This document shows positions 14,316 to 24,300 of a stretch of 39,189 bases of DNA, one piece after another. Below the pieces are notes generated by a model. That model saw nothing but the letters and a program-made list of their open reading frames with translations. It did no database searches and was not told the DNA's origin. The stretch is from a bacterium (GTDB taxonomy: Bacteria > RBG-13-66-14 > B26-G2 > WVWN01). The position numbers were made by a program, and so were the translations under genes. Numbering within the stretch: position 1 is the stretch's first letter; each line of letters starts with the position of its first letter. The DNA lies in NCBI GenBank assembly GCA_035529855.1, contig DATKVX010000054.1, forward strand, positions 1-39,189. Reading direction: 5' to 3'.

Positions 14316-16022
14316 CTGCGGGAGGATACGGAAGCGGTAACCCCCTTTTTTAAAAAGCTAGTACACGGATGGTCGAGCGAGGGCGGCGGCGGGAAGTTCC
14401 CGCTTATCGTTTTGGCGGCGTTCGCGCTTTACCGGCTAATATACGGCTTCGTTATCTTCGACGCCATGGCCGTCCCCGAATTCGATTTTTTTTGTTTCCG
14501 GAACGTCGCCCATAGTTTCGCGCATTTCGGACTTCCCTCTTTTTACAAATGGGCCCCCGGTTACCCTCTCTTAATGGCTTTGTGGCCTTTTCACTTTGGC
14601 GGGGTTGACCGATTGCTTCAAGGCGGAGAGGTAGTTAATCTCGTAGCGTCCGTGGGAGTGCTTTTATTGTTATACCGTTGGGCCAGGGGTATCGTGGGGC
14701 CGGCGGCGGTCCTCGCCGTCGTAATAATGGGCAGTTTTAAAATCTTCGTCGAACATTCGGCGCAACCGTTGTGTGATATGGTACTTGTTTTTTTCGTCGT
14801 CGCCGCCGTATCCGGCGCCGGGACGGGGAGATTTTGGCCGTATGCGGCGGCGGGAGCGGCGGCCCTTACCAGGTACGAAGGTATCGCCTTGTTGGTTTTA
14901 GTTCTCCTGGCCGACGCACCCCGCTGGCGGTCGCGCCCCGCGGTCTTATGGTACGCGGTTGTAGCGGCGTTGCCGATAACCGCGTGGTTAGTGTTGAGCG
15001 TTCTTAATTCGCAAGTCGTAAACCCTTACGTCGAACAAATGCTGGCGTTAAAAACTGTCGGCGTCGGTTTTTTGGGGACGGTGGCGTACGTAATATTTCC
15101 CGCGTGGGCGCCCCATTTGGGTTTCGTGGCAGTTTTTTTTGCCGCGGTCGCGTTATGGGGGGCCGTACTCCTCGCCTGGCGCGGCGGCGTAGGGGCCCGC
15201 GTGTACGTGGCGTTCGCGGTATTCTATATCGCCGTCCACATGTTATTCCCGTTTAGTTTTGGAAGGTTCGTCCTACCCCTCATACCGCTCATCTCCGTGG
15301 CGTTGGTCGCGGGCGGGAAGCAAATACTGGCGTTTGGCGGAAGGGGGCTTAAGCGGGTGTCTTGGCCGGGTGTCGTGGGGGCGGCGGCCGCCGTTTTGTG
15401 GTTGGTGGGGGTTTCGGCCTCGTTTGTAACCCGGCGCAAGGAGCCGGCGTTATTCGTATGGGGAGCGGGCCTACCGCTCGCGGCGTTAATGACGGCCGCG
15501 ATATGGGCCGCGTTTTTTCCCGCTCCCGTTTCGGGGGCTGAAAAACGACGTCGGTTCGCAGGATTCGTTTTCCCGTTAATTTTCTTATCCCTATTTGTAA
15601 ACGCGCAAGTGAAGTTATGGGGAGCGAACTGGTACAACTTCCGGTGGCGGGGGGCTTCGCTGCGGGCGGCGGGTGAGGCATTGTCCGAATTCGTGGCCCC
15701 GCATAAAAAGGTGTGCACGGTTTGGCCCGATATTATAAAGTTCTACGCCTATCCCGCGTCGTTTAAGGTTATCAAGCCGGCGCGACTTAAGGCCCCCGAC
15801 GAACGGAAGTTCGCGGCTGTGGCCGCCCGGAAAGGCGTAACGTACGTCTGTTACGACAGCATTTCGGGCAACGACCCGTTCGGTTATTTCGCCCTGAATA
15901 CGGGGGTTCCCCTGCTGACGCCGTTTGCCGCGGGGGAGGACGTGCCGCCCTACGAACGCCGTAGTACCGTCGTGACGCCCGGGGAATACGTCCACGTCTA
16001 CCGCTTAAAAAATGAACGCTGA
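14316..16022 (+). CDS. Polytopic GT39-like membrane protein; start codon uncertain
   Basis: About 568 residues with around ten hydrophobic segments. The first loop has PEFDFFCF followed by WAPGYPLLMAL, an acidic residue plus P-x-Y-P as in PMT_2-like transferases. The soluble C-terminal part ends with TYVCYDSIS, a GYF element and PGEYVHVYRL. The next gene carries the same C-terminal motifs, so the two are tandem paralogs. No ATG/GTG start lies between the previous stop and TM1. The best SD (GGAGG, 14303-14307) is 8 nt before an in-frame CTG at 14316; TTG 14412 or ATG 14466 would cut into TM1, and ATG 13953 would overlap the lipoprotein by 316 nt. The gene is more T-rich than its neighbours. 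Confidence 0.72.
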   Translation: MREDTEAVTPFFKKLVHGWSSEGGGGKFPLIVLAAFALYRLIYGFVIFDAMAVPEFDFFCFRNVAHSFAHFGLPSFYKWAPGYPLLMALWPFHFGGVDRLLQGGEVVNLVASVGVLLLLYRWARGIVGPAAVLAVVIMGSFKIFVEHSAQPLCDMVLVFFVVAAVSGAGTGRFWPYAAAGAAALTRYEGIALLVLVLLADAPRWRSRPAVLWYAVVAALPITAWLVLSVLNSQVVNPYVEQMLALKTVGVGFLGTVAYVIFPAWAPHLGFVAVFFAAVALWGAVLLAWRGGVGARVYVAFAVFYIAVHMLFPFSFGRFVLPLIPLISVALVAGGKQILAFGGRGLKRVSWPGVVGAAAAVLWLVGVSASFVTRRKEPALFVWGAGLPLAALMTAAIWAAFFPAPVSGAEKRRRFAGFVFPLIFLSLFVNAQVKLWGANWYNFRWRGASLRAAGEALSEFVAPHKKVCTVWPDIIKFYAYPASFKVIKPARLKAPDERKFAAVAARKGVTYVCYDSISGNDPFGYFALNTGVPLLTPFAAGEDVPPYERRSTVVTPGEYVHVYRLKNER

Positions 16023-16030
16023 AAAGGGCC

Positions 16031-17788
16031 GTGCGCGATAGGGTCAACTTAGATATGGGACGTCGCAACGAGAAGTTCGAGCCCCGCCGTCGGCTCACGA
16101 CGGCTGCGGCGGCGTTCGTCGCCGCGATACCGACAACCGAGCGGGTGCTCGTAGCCGCGATCCTGGTTTTGGCTTTTGCCCTCTTATTGACCACTTATGA
16201 TTTTTTCGCCGTACCGCCGCCGGATTTTTTCTCGTTTCACGCCGTCGCGGCCAGCTTAGGCCGATTGGAATTGCCGGGGTCGTTTAAGCGGGCTCCGGCG
16301 TACCCCGCGGCTATAGCCCTCGGCCGGCTGGTAGCGCCCGGGCCGGACCCCTTCCTTACCGCGGCGAGTGTTATAAATATCTTCGCCGCCCTGGGGGTCT
16401 TGGCGTTGACCTATTATTGGACCAGGCCGATGCTCGGGCGGTGGGCGCCGTTGGCCGTGGCGTTGGTCGCGACGTCGTCCCAGTTCGCGTTGTTGGCCGC
16501 TATGCCCTTATGTGAGATGTTGTACCTCCTCTTGATATTGGCGGCGGTGGTTACGGCGGGGCGCGCGAACGGATGGACGTACTTGTGGGCCGGCGCCGCG
16601 GCCGCGACGCGGTACGAGGCGCTGGCGATAATACCGCTGGTGGCCCTGTGCGACGCGGCTAATTGGCGCCGCCGGCCGCGGCTGATAATTTACGCCTTGC
16701 TCGCCGTCGTACCCGCGGCCGGTTGGGTGTTGGCCGGGTACTTGCTCACCGGGTCCCTCAATCCGTACGTGGAAGAGATTCGGGCGCTGGGCGCGAGCGG
16801 GTGGGCGTTTCCGCGCGTGCTCGCGGCGTCTTTCTACGACCCGGCTCGGCCCGCGTCGTGGGCGATTACGGCCGTCTTCGCCGCCGTGGCCGCGATCGGA
16901 TGCGTGAAACTCGCCGTCCGGGGCGGCGCGGGCGAACGCGCCTATATCGGTTTCGCCGTTATTTATACGACGGTACACGTCGTCTTTCCGTTTAGCTTCC
17001 GCCGCTTCGTATTCCCGGTGTGGCCGTTAATGGTTTTGGCGTTGTTGGAGGGGGGCAAGGTTTTATATTCCTGGGGCGGGAAGTTGCGTTCGGGCAGGTG
17101 GTGGTACGCGACGGCCGCGGTTTTATGCGGCGTTTTCGCCGTGGGGCTCGCGTGGCGCGCGGGAACCTGGCGCGGCGGCTCTACGGAGACGTTGCTTTTC
17201 GCGGGGTTGGTCCCGCTGGCGGCCCTGGCAGCCTGCGTCGTGTGGGGAATCGCGGGCGCGCGGCTCGAACCTCGGCGATGGGCTTTGGGGGCCGTGGCGC
17301 TGGTCGCCGTCGCGTTGTTCGCCGACGGCAACTTCCGCGCGTACCTCCCCGAGCGCGAAGCCATAAAGCACGACCGAGCGTCGCTCAAGAAGGCGGCGTC
17401 GTGGCTTGCGCGCGCGGCGGGGCGCGACGAGGTCGTAATCACGGCCTACCCGTACCTTTTCGGCTACTACTTCGGCGCGGCGGGGCCCGCGGCGCGGTTG
17501 CCGGCCTCTTTCCGCACCGCCGACTTCGCTCTGTTTACGGCGCGAGCCCGGCGCGCCGGCGCGACCTACGTTTGCTACGATAGCATCTCGGCCCGCGACC
17601 TGGGCGGATATTTCGTCGAGGGCACCGGCGCCCAACTCCTTCAGCCGCTAAGCGCCGGCCGCGACGTCGGGCCTTACCGCTTTATAGGCCAAACCGAAGC
17701 TCCCGGGGAATACGTTTACATCTACCGGTTGGCCGAGGAACCGCCGGGGTGGAAGCCGCCCGGGTGGGAGAACGAACGGGGGGAATGA
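16031..17788 (+). CDS. Polytopic GT39-like membrane protein, tandem paralog of the preceding gene
   Basis: The 585-residue protein has TM segments from about residue 40 to 420 and a C-terminal soluble domain. Shared landmarks with the upstream paralog are PPPDFFSF in the first loop, RAPAYPAAIAL, TRYEALA, HVVFPFSFRRFVFPVWPL, and the tail TYVCYDSIS, GYF, AGRDVGPY, PGEYVYIYRL. The conserved C-terminal domain probably forms a nucleotide-free periplasmic module. The start is GTG at 16031, 8 nt after the previous stop; ATG 16055 is an alternative. The two genes are likely co-transcribed. Assignment to lipid-phosphate-sugar transferases rests on fold-like features only. Confidence 0.78.
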   Translation: MRDRVNLDMGRRNEKFEPRRRLTTAAAAFVAAIPTTERVLVAAILVLAFALLLTTYDFFAVPPPDFFSFHAVAASLGRLELPGSFKRAPAYPAAIALGRLVAPGPDPFLTAASVINIFAALGVLALTYYWTRPMLGRWAPLAVALVATSSQFALLAAMPLCEMLYLLLILAAVVTAGRANGWTYLWAGAAAATRYEALAIIPLVALCDAANWRRRPRLIIYALLAVVPAAGWVLAGYLLTGSLNPYVEEIRALGASGWAFPRVLAASFYDPARPASWAITAVFAAVAAIGCVKLAVRGGAGERAYIGFAVIYTTVHVVFPFSFRRFVFPVWPLMVLALLEGGKVLYSWGGKLRSGRWWYATAAVLCGVFAVGLAWRAGTWRGGSTETLLFAGLVPLAALAACVVWGIAGARLEPRRWALGAVALVAVALFADGNFRAYLPEREAIKHDRASLKKAASWLARAAGRDEVVITAYPYLFGYYFGAAGPAARLPASFRTADFALFTARARRAGATYVCYDSISARDLGGYFVEGTGAQLLQPLSAGRDVGPYRFIGQTEAPGEYVYIYRLAEEPPGWKPPGWENERGE

Positions 17789-17912
17789 CGGGCCCCGCCG
17801 GCGGCGAGGGCCGAAATGCCCGTAGTGCCGTCGCCGAAGAACCTCATTATTTACGTACGTTGCGCGGCCCCGACCTGCGTCGCCTCGGCGGCGTTGAGGC
17901 CGGCAGATTGAA

Positions 17913-19430
17913 ATGTCGTCGTCGCGGATAGTATTAATCGTTTTCGCGGCCTTGTACGTCGCGTTGGTGTGGGCGGTCCGTTACGTCCCGACGCAGGACG
18001 GCCCCAGCCACCTCGCCAACGCCGCGGCGCTGAGGGACATCCTCCTCCCGGGCGACCAGGGCCTCGAGGCCGACTACTATGTCCAACGGCGGCCCGTGCC
18101 GAATTGGGCCTACTACGCCGTCGTGGCGCCGCTGGCCGTCGTCGTACCGCCGCTCGTCGCCGAGAAGCTGTTCCTCTCGGCGTACGTACTTGCCTTCGCT
18201 TTCGCGTTTTATAAACTCGCCCGCGCCGCCGGCGTCCGGACGTGGGCCGCGGCGGTAGCGGCGCTGCCGCTTTCGGTAGCGCTTCCCTTCCAGATAGGTT
18301 TTTACAATTATTGCGCCGGCGTCGTCGTTATGCTGGCGGCGTTGGCGTACTTTTGGCCGCGGCGGGACCGTCCGGGCGTTAGGGAAGCGGTCGTACTAAA
18401 CGTATCAGCGGTCGCGGCATATTTTTGCCACCTGCTGCCGGCGGTGCTCTTGCTCGGCGCCGTTTATTTTTTGAACGTCGTTTTGGCGGCGGGTATCGTC
18501 CCGGGAGAGCGTTCTATAGCGCGGCGCGCCCGTTTCCTGGCCGGCCTGCTGCCGGCGTGGGTCCTGCCGCTGTATTACCTTTTCCAGCCGAGCGGCGGCG
18601 ATACGACGTGGTTTCCGGCCGGCGAGCTTTTGCGGTTGCTGGTGAGTGGGTGGCCGTTGGTGTCTTTCGGCCCGGCGCAGCGGCCGGTGGGTTTTTTGGC
18701 CGCGGCGGCCGCGCTCGCCGGCGTGGCGGCGGTGTTTTGGGCCAAGAGGTCGGGCCGCCGGCCCCTACGGCAACCTCGCGACGCCTTCGGTTTATTGGCC
18801 GCGGCGTTCCTAATTTTATGCTTCGTAGCGCCGGACGCCGCCGCGGGCGGTTCGCTGGTCTCGGCCCGCCTCGCGGCGTTCGTATTCCTGTTCGTATTTA
18901 TTTGGGCCGGCGACGGCCTCGGTAGGCGGGGCGACGCGGCGGCGCTGGTCGTGGCGGTTACGTTGGCGGCCGCGGCCTGGGTAGGCGATTTATATTACTA
19001 TCGCAAATATGACCGCGTCCTGCGCGAGCTTACCGCCGCCGATTGCGGGTTCCGGCCCGGCGCCGGGATGGTTTACCTGGATTACGCCGAGGGCCGGCCC
19101 GGGCTGGTGCGCGTAACGTTGCACGCCGGCGCCTACTACGCGCTGCGTTCGCGCCTGCTGAATTTCTCCAATTACGAAGCCGAGCTTCCGTATTTCCCGG
19201 TGCGGTTCCGCCCCGGCGCGCCGCGGCCGGCCGCGGTCGAGATAATAGGGGGCGGCCGGTACGACGCGGAGAAATGGGCGTCGCTGGTGGATTACGTCAT
19301 CACGTGGGATATGGAAGAATACCACCGCCGCCGGCTCGCCGCCGAACGTTGTTACGACCTCGTCGTCAACGGCCCGCAGCTCAAAATTTTTCGAATAAAG
19401 GCCGCCTACCGTAAAGCCGGCCGCCCGTAG
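17913..19430 (+). CDS. Polytopic membrane protein, putative glycosyltransferase-like
   Basis: The 505-residue protein has around ten hydrophobic segments. Near the N-terminus is PTQDGPSHLANAAAL (residues 26-40), with an Asp in the first extracytoplasmic loop as in GT-C enzymes, and the topology of that fold is plausible. The C-terminal ~130 residues are soluble, with the segment EIIGGGRYDAEKWASLVDYVITW near the end. It follows the tandem paralogs after 124 nt that contain no gene I can support. I do not recognise a named family. The stop codon lies at the edge of the strong hairpin at 19414-19441. Confidence 0.75.
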   Translation: MSSSRIVLIVFAALYVALVWAVRYVPTQDGPSHLANAAALRDILLPGDQGLEADYYVQRRPVPNWAYYAVVAPLAVVVPPLVAEKLFLSAYVLAFAFAFYKLARAAGVRTWAAAVAALPLSVALPFQIGFYNYCAGVVVMLAALAYFWPRRDRPGVREAVVLNVSAVAAYFCHLLPAVLLLGAVYFLNVVLAAGIVPGERSIARRARFLAGLLPAWVLPLYYLFQPSGGDTTWFPAGELLRLLVSGWPLVSFGPAQRPVGFLAAAAALAGVAAVFWAKRSGRRPLRQPRDAFGLLAAAFLILCFVAPDAAAGGSLVSARLAAFVFLFVFIWAGDGLGRRGDAAALVVAVTLAAAAWVGDLYYYRKYDRVLRELTAADCGFRPGAGMVYLDYAEGRPGLVRVTLHAGAYYALRSRLLNFSNYEAELPYFPVRFRPGAPRPAAVEIIGGGRYDAEKWASLVDYVITWDMEEYHRRRLAAERCYDLVVNGPQLKIFRIKAAYRKAGRP

Positions 19431-19441
19431 GCGGCCGGCTT
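19414..19441 (+). terminator. Strong hairpin overlapping the end of the 17913-19430 gene
   Basis: A 12-bp stem (19414-19425 with 19430-19441, AAGCCGGCCGCC type) with a 4-nt loop is seen. The stop codon TAG occupies 19428-19430. No T run follows on the plus strand; the minus strand has TTTACGG after it. It may act as a weak bidirectional terminator between convergent genes or as an mRNA 3' stabiliser. The rest of 19442-19545 shows nothing else. Confidence 0.5.
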
Positions 19442-19545
19442 CGCATATGAACGTATCGCGGCGGTCCAGTTTTCGGAGTCGTTCCTTTTTATTCCCTTCT
19501 CGAGAAACGCCGTTCGGGCCCGCCCGGGCTTAAGGCCGGTGCCGG

Positions 19546-21225
19546 TTACTGTATGCCGGTCAAGTACGCGCCGTATACGGTGGAACGCAGCTTGGCCTGG
19601 TCGACTTCGTAGACCACTATGAAGTCGGCGTTTTCCGGGCGATAAACTTGTTTAAAAGCGTCGCCGCCGTAGTCGACGCGGATGATCGTCAGCTCGCTTC
19701 CCGCGATGTCCGTCGGCACTTTTTTCAGGCCGGTATAGCCCTTATACCATATCGCCGTAAGGCCGGGGCGGAGCGAGAGCGCGGGCGGTTCCAAGACGAC
19801 GTACCGGGCGTTATAGTTCGTCAGGATGGCTAGGATCTCGCGAATGCCGCCGGCAGGCCAGTAGAGCGTGGGCCGGTCGTATTGGTAAAGCAGTTGGACG
19901 ACGCGCGGCCAGGTGACGACGACCTCGTCGGGTCCGGTGTGTTCGTTGAGCCACGTCGCGACGTCGGCGAGGCGTTGGTATTCGACCCGGTCGTCGTACC
20001 GGAGCGTTTTAGCGAGTGGTTTGACGAGTGGCAGTAGCAATATTACGACCAGCGCGGCCGTGACCCAACGCCGCCGCCGTTCGAATAAACCCGCCGCCCG
20101 CATTACGCCCGCAAAGCCGAGGGGTATGGCCAGCAAGTAGAACGGCGTGAAGTAGCGGAAAAGCCCCCAGCCGCAAACGGCGAGGCCCACGATGGAGGCC
20201 AGCAGAGCGAGCGCCGGGAAGAGAAGCGCGCGCCGGCGCCTGAGCACCGGGACGGCCACGGCCGCCAGCAAGACGAACGCGGCGAACGGTGCGCCTTTGA
20301 ACGGCTCGCCGGTGCCGAGATTGCCGAGCAGGAAAGGCTCGAGCGCCCGCCATATGCCCCGGACGTACCGGCCTAACAGGCCGAAGAAGTCGTACGAGGC
20401 GAAGAACCCGGCCCACGTCGGTACGTACCTTTTGATGGCCCACACTTGTTCCTGGTTGGGCGCGATTATAAAGTACTTGGCCTGGGAGTAGAGCGGGTCG
20501 CCGAAGGTGCGGGCGTTTCGTATCCACCACGGCATCGCCGCGGCGGCGAAGGCCAGCAGCGCCAGCCCGGCCGGCGCGAACGCCTTCCGCCGGTACGCCA
20601 CGAACAGCGCCGCGACGTACGCGACGAGCAGCAGCGCGCCGTTCAACCGGCACAGGTACGAGAGGCTTAAAAGTATGCCCACGATAATGGGTCTAACCAG
20701 AGAGGGCCGCTCGGACTCGAAGTCGCCCGCGACGGCGATAGCGGCGAAGAAGAGCAGGGCGAAGTACGCTTCCGGTTGGACCCGGCTCGAGAACCACAGG
20801 AACGCCGGCTCGACGGCCGCGACAGCGACGCCGGCCAGCGCGAGCCCCGGCCCGAGCCACCGCCGGATGAGCAGGTATAACAACGCCAGCGCGCCGAGCG
20901 ACGCTATGAGCGTGAGTATCCGCGCCGCGGCGGCGGTGTTCGCCCCCAGCGCGAACGTCGCCGCGGCCACCAGCGGTACCAGCGGTTGGCGGTTGCCCTC
21001 CGGGTGGACGACGGCGCCGGGCTCGCCGAAGAAGTCCCATTTGGCGTACGTTACGTACCCGCGCCCTTGGGCCAGGTTGCGGCCGACCTCCAGGATGTTT
21101 CCGGCGTCGGCCTCGGGCAAGAAATTATGGAAGAAACACCAGAGCCGTGGGGCCAAGGCGAGGACGAATATTAAAATTAAAACCGTCACCTCGGCCCGCC
21201 GCGATAGATTTGTGTTGGTCATCAT
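19546..21225 (-). CDS. GT39/PMT_2-like membrane glycosyltransferase
   Basis: About 559 residues from ATG 21225. After TM1, the first loop reads FLPEADAGNILEVGRNLAQGRGY, then HPEGNRQPLVPLVAA. This is the classic PMT_2 pattern (Asp/Glu in loop 1, then G-x-G-Y and a P-L-x-P element). Eight to ten further hydrophobic segments follow, and about 150 soluble residues at the C-terminus. The family transfers sugars from polyprenyl-phosphate carriers in the periplasm. An upstream GTG at 21252 is in frame but would lie in the promoter spacer; the -10 at 21234-21239 ends 8 nt before ATG 21225, which supports the shorter form. It is convergent with the plus-strand membrane-protein cluster and divergent from the DUF4175-like gene. 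Confidence 0.85.
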   Translation of the reverse strand: MMTNTNLSRRAEVTVLILIFVLALAPRLWCFFHNFLPEADAGNILEVGRNLAQGRGYVTYAKWDFFGEPGAVVHPEGNRQPLVPLVAAATFALGANTAAAARILTLIASLGALALLYLLIRRWLGPGLALAGVAVAAVEPAFLWFSSRVQPEAYFALLFFAAIAVAGDFESERPSLVRPIIVGILLSLSYLCRLNGALLLVAYVAALFVAYRRKAFAPAGLALLAFAAAAMPWWIRNARTFGDPLYSQAKYFIIAPNQEQVWAIKRYVPTWAGFFASYDFFGLLGRYVRGIWRALEPFLLGNLGTGEPFKGAPFAAFVLLAAVAVPVLRRRRALLFPALALLASIVGLAVCGWGLFRYFTPFYLLAIPLGFAGVMRAAGLFERRRRWVTAALVVILLLPLVKPLAKTLRYDDRVEYQRLADVATWLNEHTGPDEVVVTWPRVVQLLYQYDRPTLYWPAGGIREILAILTNYNARYVVLEPPALSLRPGLTAIWYKGYTGLKKVPTDIAGSELTIIRVDYGGDAFKQVYRPENADFIVVYEVDQAKLRSTVYGAYLTGIQ

Positions 21226-21233
21226 AATGGCGT

Positions 21234-21262
21234 ATTTTAGCAAAGCTTTCACGTATAGTAAA
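21234..21262 (-). promoter_or_regulatory. Leaderless-type promoter of the 19546-21225 gene
   Basis: On the minus strand TTTACT (21257-21262), a 17-nt spacer and TAAAAT (21234-21239) end 8 nt before ATG 21225. Confidence 0.6.
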
Positions 21263-21306
21263 GCGTAACTAGTTGCGTCCGCCGCGGCGGTCCTTTCCTA
21301 ATAATG

Positions 21307-21335
21307 TTGGCACGGGGCGAATAATGGGTTAAAAT
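21307..21335 (+). promoter_or_regulatory. Promoter of the DUF4175-like gene
   Basis: TTGGCA (21307-21312), a 17-nt spacer and TAAAAT (21330-21335) are seen. ATG 21354 follows after 18 nt, so the leader would be about 11 nt and has no clear SD. Confidence 0.65.
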
Positions 21336-21353
21336 TATACCGGTCACGACGCT

Positions 21354-24300
21354 ATGGATAAGCCGCGCGAGATTATCAGGGCCGTTATCCGGCTCGGGCG
21401 AGGCCGCCTCGCCGCGGCGGCGCTGGCGGGTGCCGCCGGCGTTATAGCCGTCGTCGCGGCCGCGACGTTGTTCGCCTTGGGTGCTTCGGCGCTTTGGGGG
21501 TGGTGGCCGGCCGCGGCGTTGGCGGCGGTCGCCGCCGCGGGCGCGCTGTACGGGTTCTGGCGGCTTCTGGGCCGGGGGCTGGCGGCGCGGGCGCGCCTGG
21601 CCGACGCCTTGGTTACCGCCGAGTCGCGGGTCCCGTCGCTCAGGCATCGGCTGGCGTCGGCGTACTACGTCGCCGCGGCCGAGGGCGACCGCGGGACCTC
21701 GCCCGAGTTGGCCGAGGCGTTCGTCGGCGACGTCGAGCGGCGTCTCCCGGCGAGTATGAAGGCGCCGTTGCCCGGGAGGTATCGGTTCGTGCCGCTCGGC
21801 TTGCTCTCCGGCGCGGCGGCGGCGTGGTTGGTCGTCGCGTTCGCGGCGCCCGGGTTCCTCGGCGACCGCCTGGCGGCCCTGGCGGAAGCCGCGCCGGCGG
21901 GCGGCCTTATCGCGGCTGTGTCGCCCGGCGACGCCCGCGTGGGGGTGGGCGCGACGCTGGCGGTGGAGGCGACGCTGCGGCGCGACTTTGCAGGCGAGGC
22001 GGCCGTCGTCGTCGAGCGGGGCGGCGCCGCAAGCGAGGTCCCGATGGAGCTCCGGGGGCCGCGGGAGCTCGCCGCCTCGGTGGCGGCCGGCGCCGAGGAT
22101 TTCCGGTACTACGTCGTCGCCGGCGGCGAGAAGAGCCGGCGCTACAAGGTCGAGGTCGTACCGCCGCCGTCCTTCGGCGGCCTGCGCGTCGCGGTGACGC
22201 CGCCGGCGTACGCCGGCTTGCCGGCCCGGGCGCTGCCGCCGGGAGAGGGCGACGTGCGCGCGCTGGCGGGTTCCACGGTCCGCGTCGAGGTCGGCGTCGA
22301 GGGCGCGGAAGCGGTCGAGCTCGAGGCGCCCGGCGGCCTCCGCGCGACGTGCGAACCCGAGGGCGACGTCTTCGCCGGCGAGTTCGTCGTGGCCGAGGGG
22401 GGTACCTATCGCGTCAAGGCCGCGTCGCAGTGGGGCGAGACCTTTACGCCCCGCTTCGCCGTCGCGCTCGAGCCGGACGGGCCGCCGGAGGTCGCGGTCG
22501 TCGAGCCGGCCCGGGACCTGGTTATCGCCGATACGTCGCGCTCGCCGCGGCTGCGATTCACCTGCGCCGACGACTTCGGCCTGGGCGACGTGCGCGTCGT
22601 CTATTACAACGAGGCGACCGGCCGACGCCTGACGGGCGAGGTCGGCTCCGGCGCCGGCCGGCGCGAGCTGGAGGGCGACGTCGACCTCATCCCGCCCGGT
22701 ATGGACCTTTTCCCCGGCGACGTCGTCTCGTACTACGTCGAGGCGTTCGACAACGACGACGTACGCGGCCCCAAGGCCGGCCGGTCGGCGACGTACCGCT
22801 TCCGCTTCCCCACCGCGGCGGAGATGTTCGAGCAGGTGAGCGAGGAGATGACGGAGGGCGTTTCGGACCTGGCGGGCTTGCGGGAGCAAACCCGGCGCCT
22901 GCGCGAGCAGTTGGAAGAGGCGGGCGCGCGGGGGCGGGAGGAGGCGTTCTCTCGGCCCGAGCTGCGCGAGCTGGTCGCGGAACAGGAGCGGCTCCGGCGC
23001 GAGCTGGGCGAAGCGGCCGAGAAGCTCGACGCCCTGCTGGAGCGCGCCGACGAGAACGTTATCAGCCCGGAGCTAGCGGCCAAGATCGTCGAGGCGAACC
23101 GGCTGTTGAACGAGGCCCTCGATGAGCAGTCGAAGGAGGCGCTGCGCAAACTGTCGGAGGCGCTCCGCGAGGTGGACCCGGAGCGTGTCCGCGAGCTTAT
23201 GGAGCAGGTCAAGCTGGACCAGGCCGAGCTGGAACGCAACCTCGAGCGCGTCATAAATATCTTAAAGGACGCGCAGCGCGAGGAGCTGCTGCGCAACCTC
23301 GCCGCCTGCGCCGAGGAGTTGGCCGAGCGGCAGCGCGACGTCCTGGAGCGGCTCGAGGCCGCGGACTCCCCTCGCGACCAACGCGAGCTGGCGCGCGACG
23401 TTGAAGCCTTCGGCGCCGACGTACGCGAGTCGGCCGAGGCGTTCGACGAGGTAGACGCCGAGCTCGCGGCCGAGCTCCGCAAAATCGCCGAGGAGTACGC
23501 GGAAGGGCAAGCGAAACGGGCCGCCGAACGCGCGGCGCAATACCTCGCCGCGGGCGAAATGGAGGAGGCCGCGGCCGGCGGCGCCGCGGCGGAAAAGGAG
23601 TTGGAAGAACTGGCCGCGGCGCTGCGGGAGCTGTCGACGCGCTACCGCGAGGGGAAGCGGCGCGCGCTGTTGGCCGATTTGGACCGGGCCATTGAGCGCG
23701 TACTGGGCGCGTCCCACCGCGCGGAGGCGATGGCCGCGGAGCTGGCGGGCGGCGCCGGGCCGGCCTTCGCGGAGCGCCAGGAAGGCCTGGCGGCGGAGGT
23801 CGGCGACATAGGCGACGACGCCCGGGCGGCCGCGGAGAAGTCGCTCCTGGTGCCGCTGGCCGTCGGCGAGGCGCTGGCGGAAATCGGCGCGGAGTTAGAG
23901 GCCGGCGCGCGTAACGTCGAGCTCGGCAACCGCGGTGCCGCGGCCGAGGCGAACGTGCGGGCGTTGGCGGGCCTTAACGTCGTGGCCGCGGCGTTGTTGG
24001 AGGTGCGGAGCAACGTCGCCGCCGCCGGCTCGTCGGTGGGCCTGGCCGAGATGATCGAGCGGATGAAGAAGCTCGCCGAGGGCCAGCGCCAGGTCAACCG
24101 CCAGGGCAAATCGGTATTTTCGATGATGCCCGGGATGTCGCCGTCGGAACTCCGGCTCGCGCTCGAGCGGATGGCCGCGGAGCAGGCGATGATACGGGAG
24201 GGGTTGGAGAAGTTGGCGGGGGAGGGGCGCGGCCGCGGCGCCGAGAAGGCGGGCGAACTCGGCGGCCTGGCCGAAGAGATGGCGGAGCTCGAGCGGGAGC

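Noticed and set aside
17789-17912. Possible small or degraded gene between the two membrane protein genes
   Set aside because: Only frames under 30 codons without SD or similarity; nothing identifiable.
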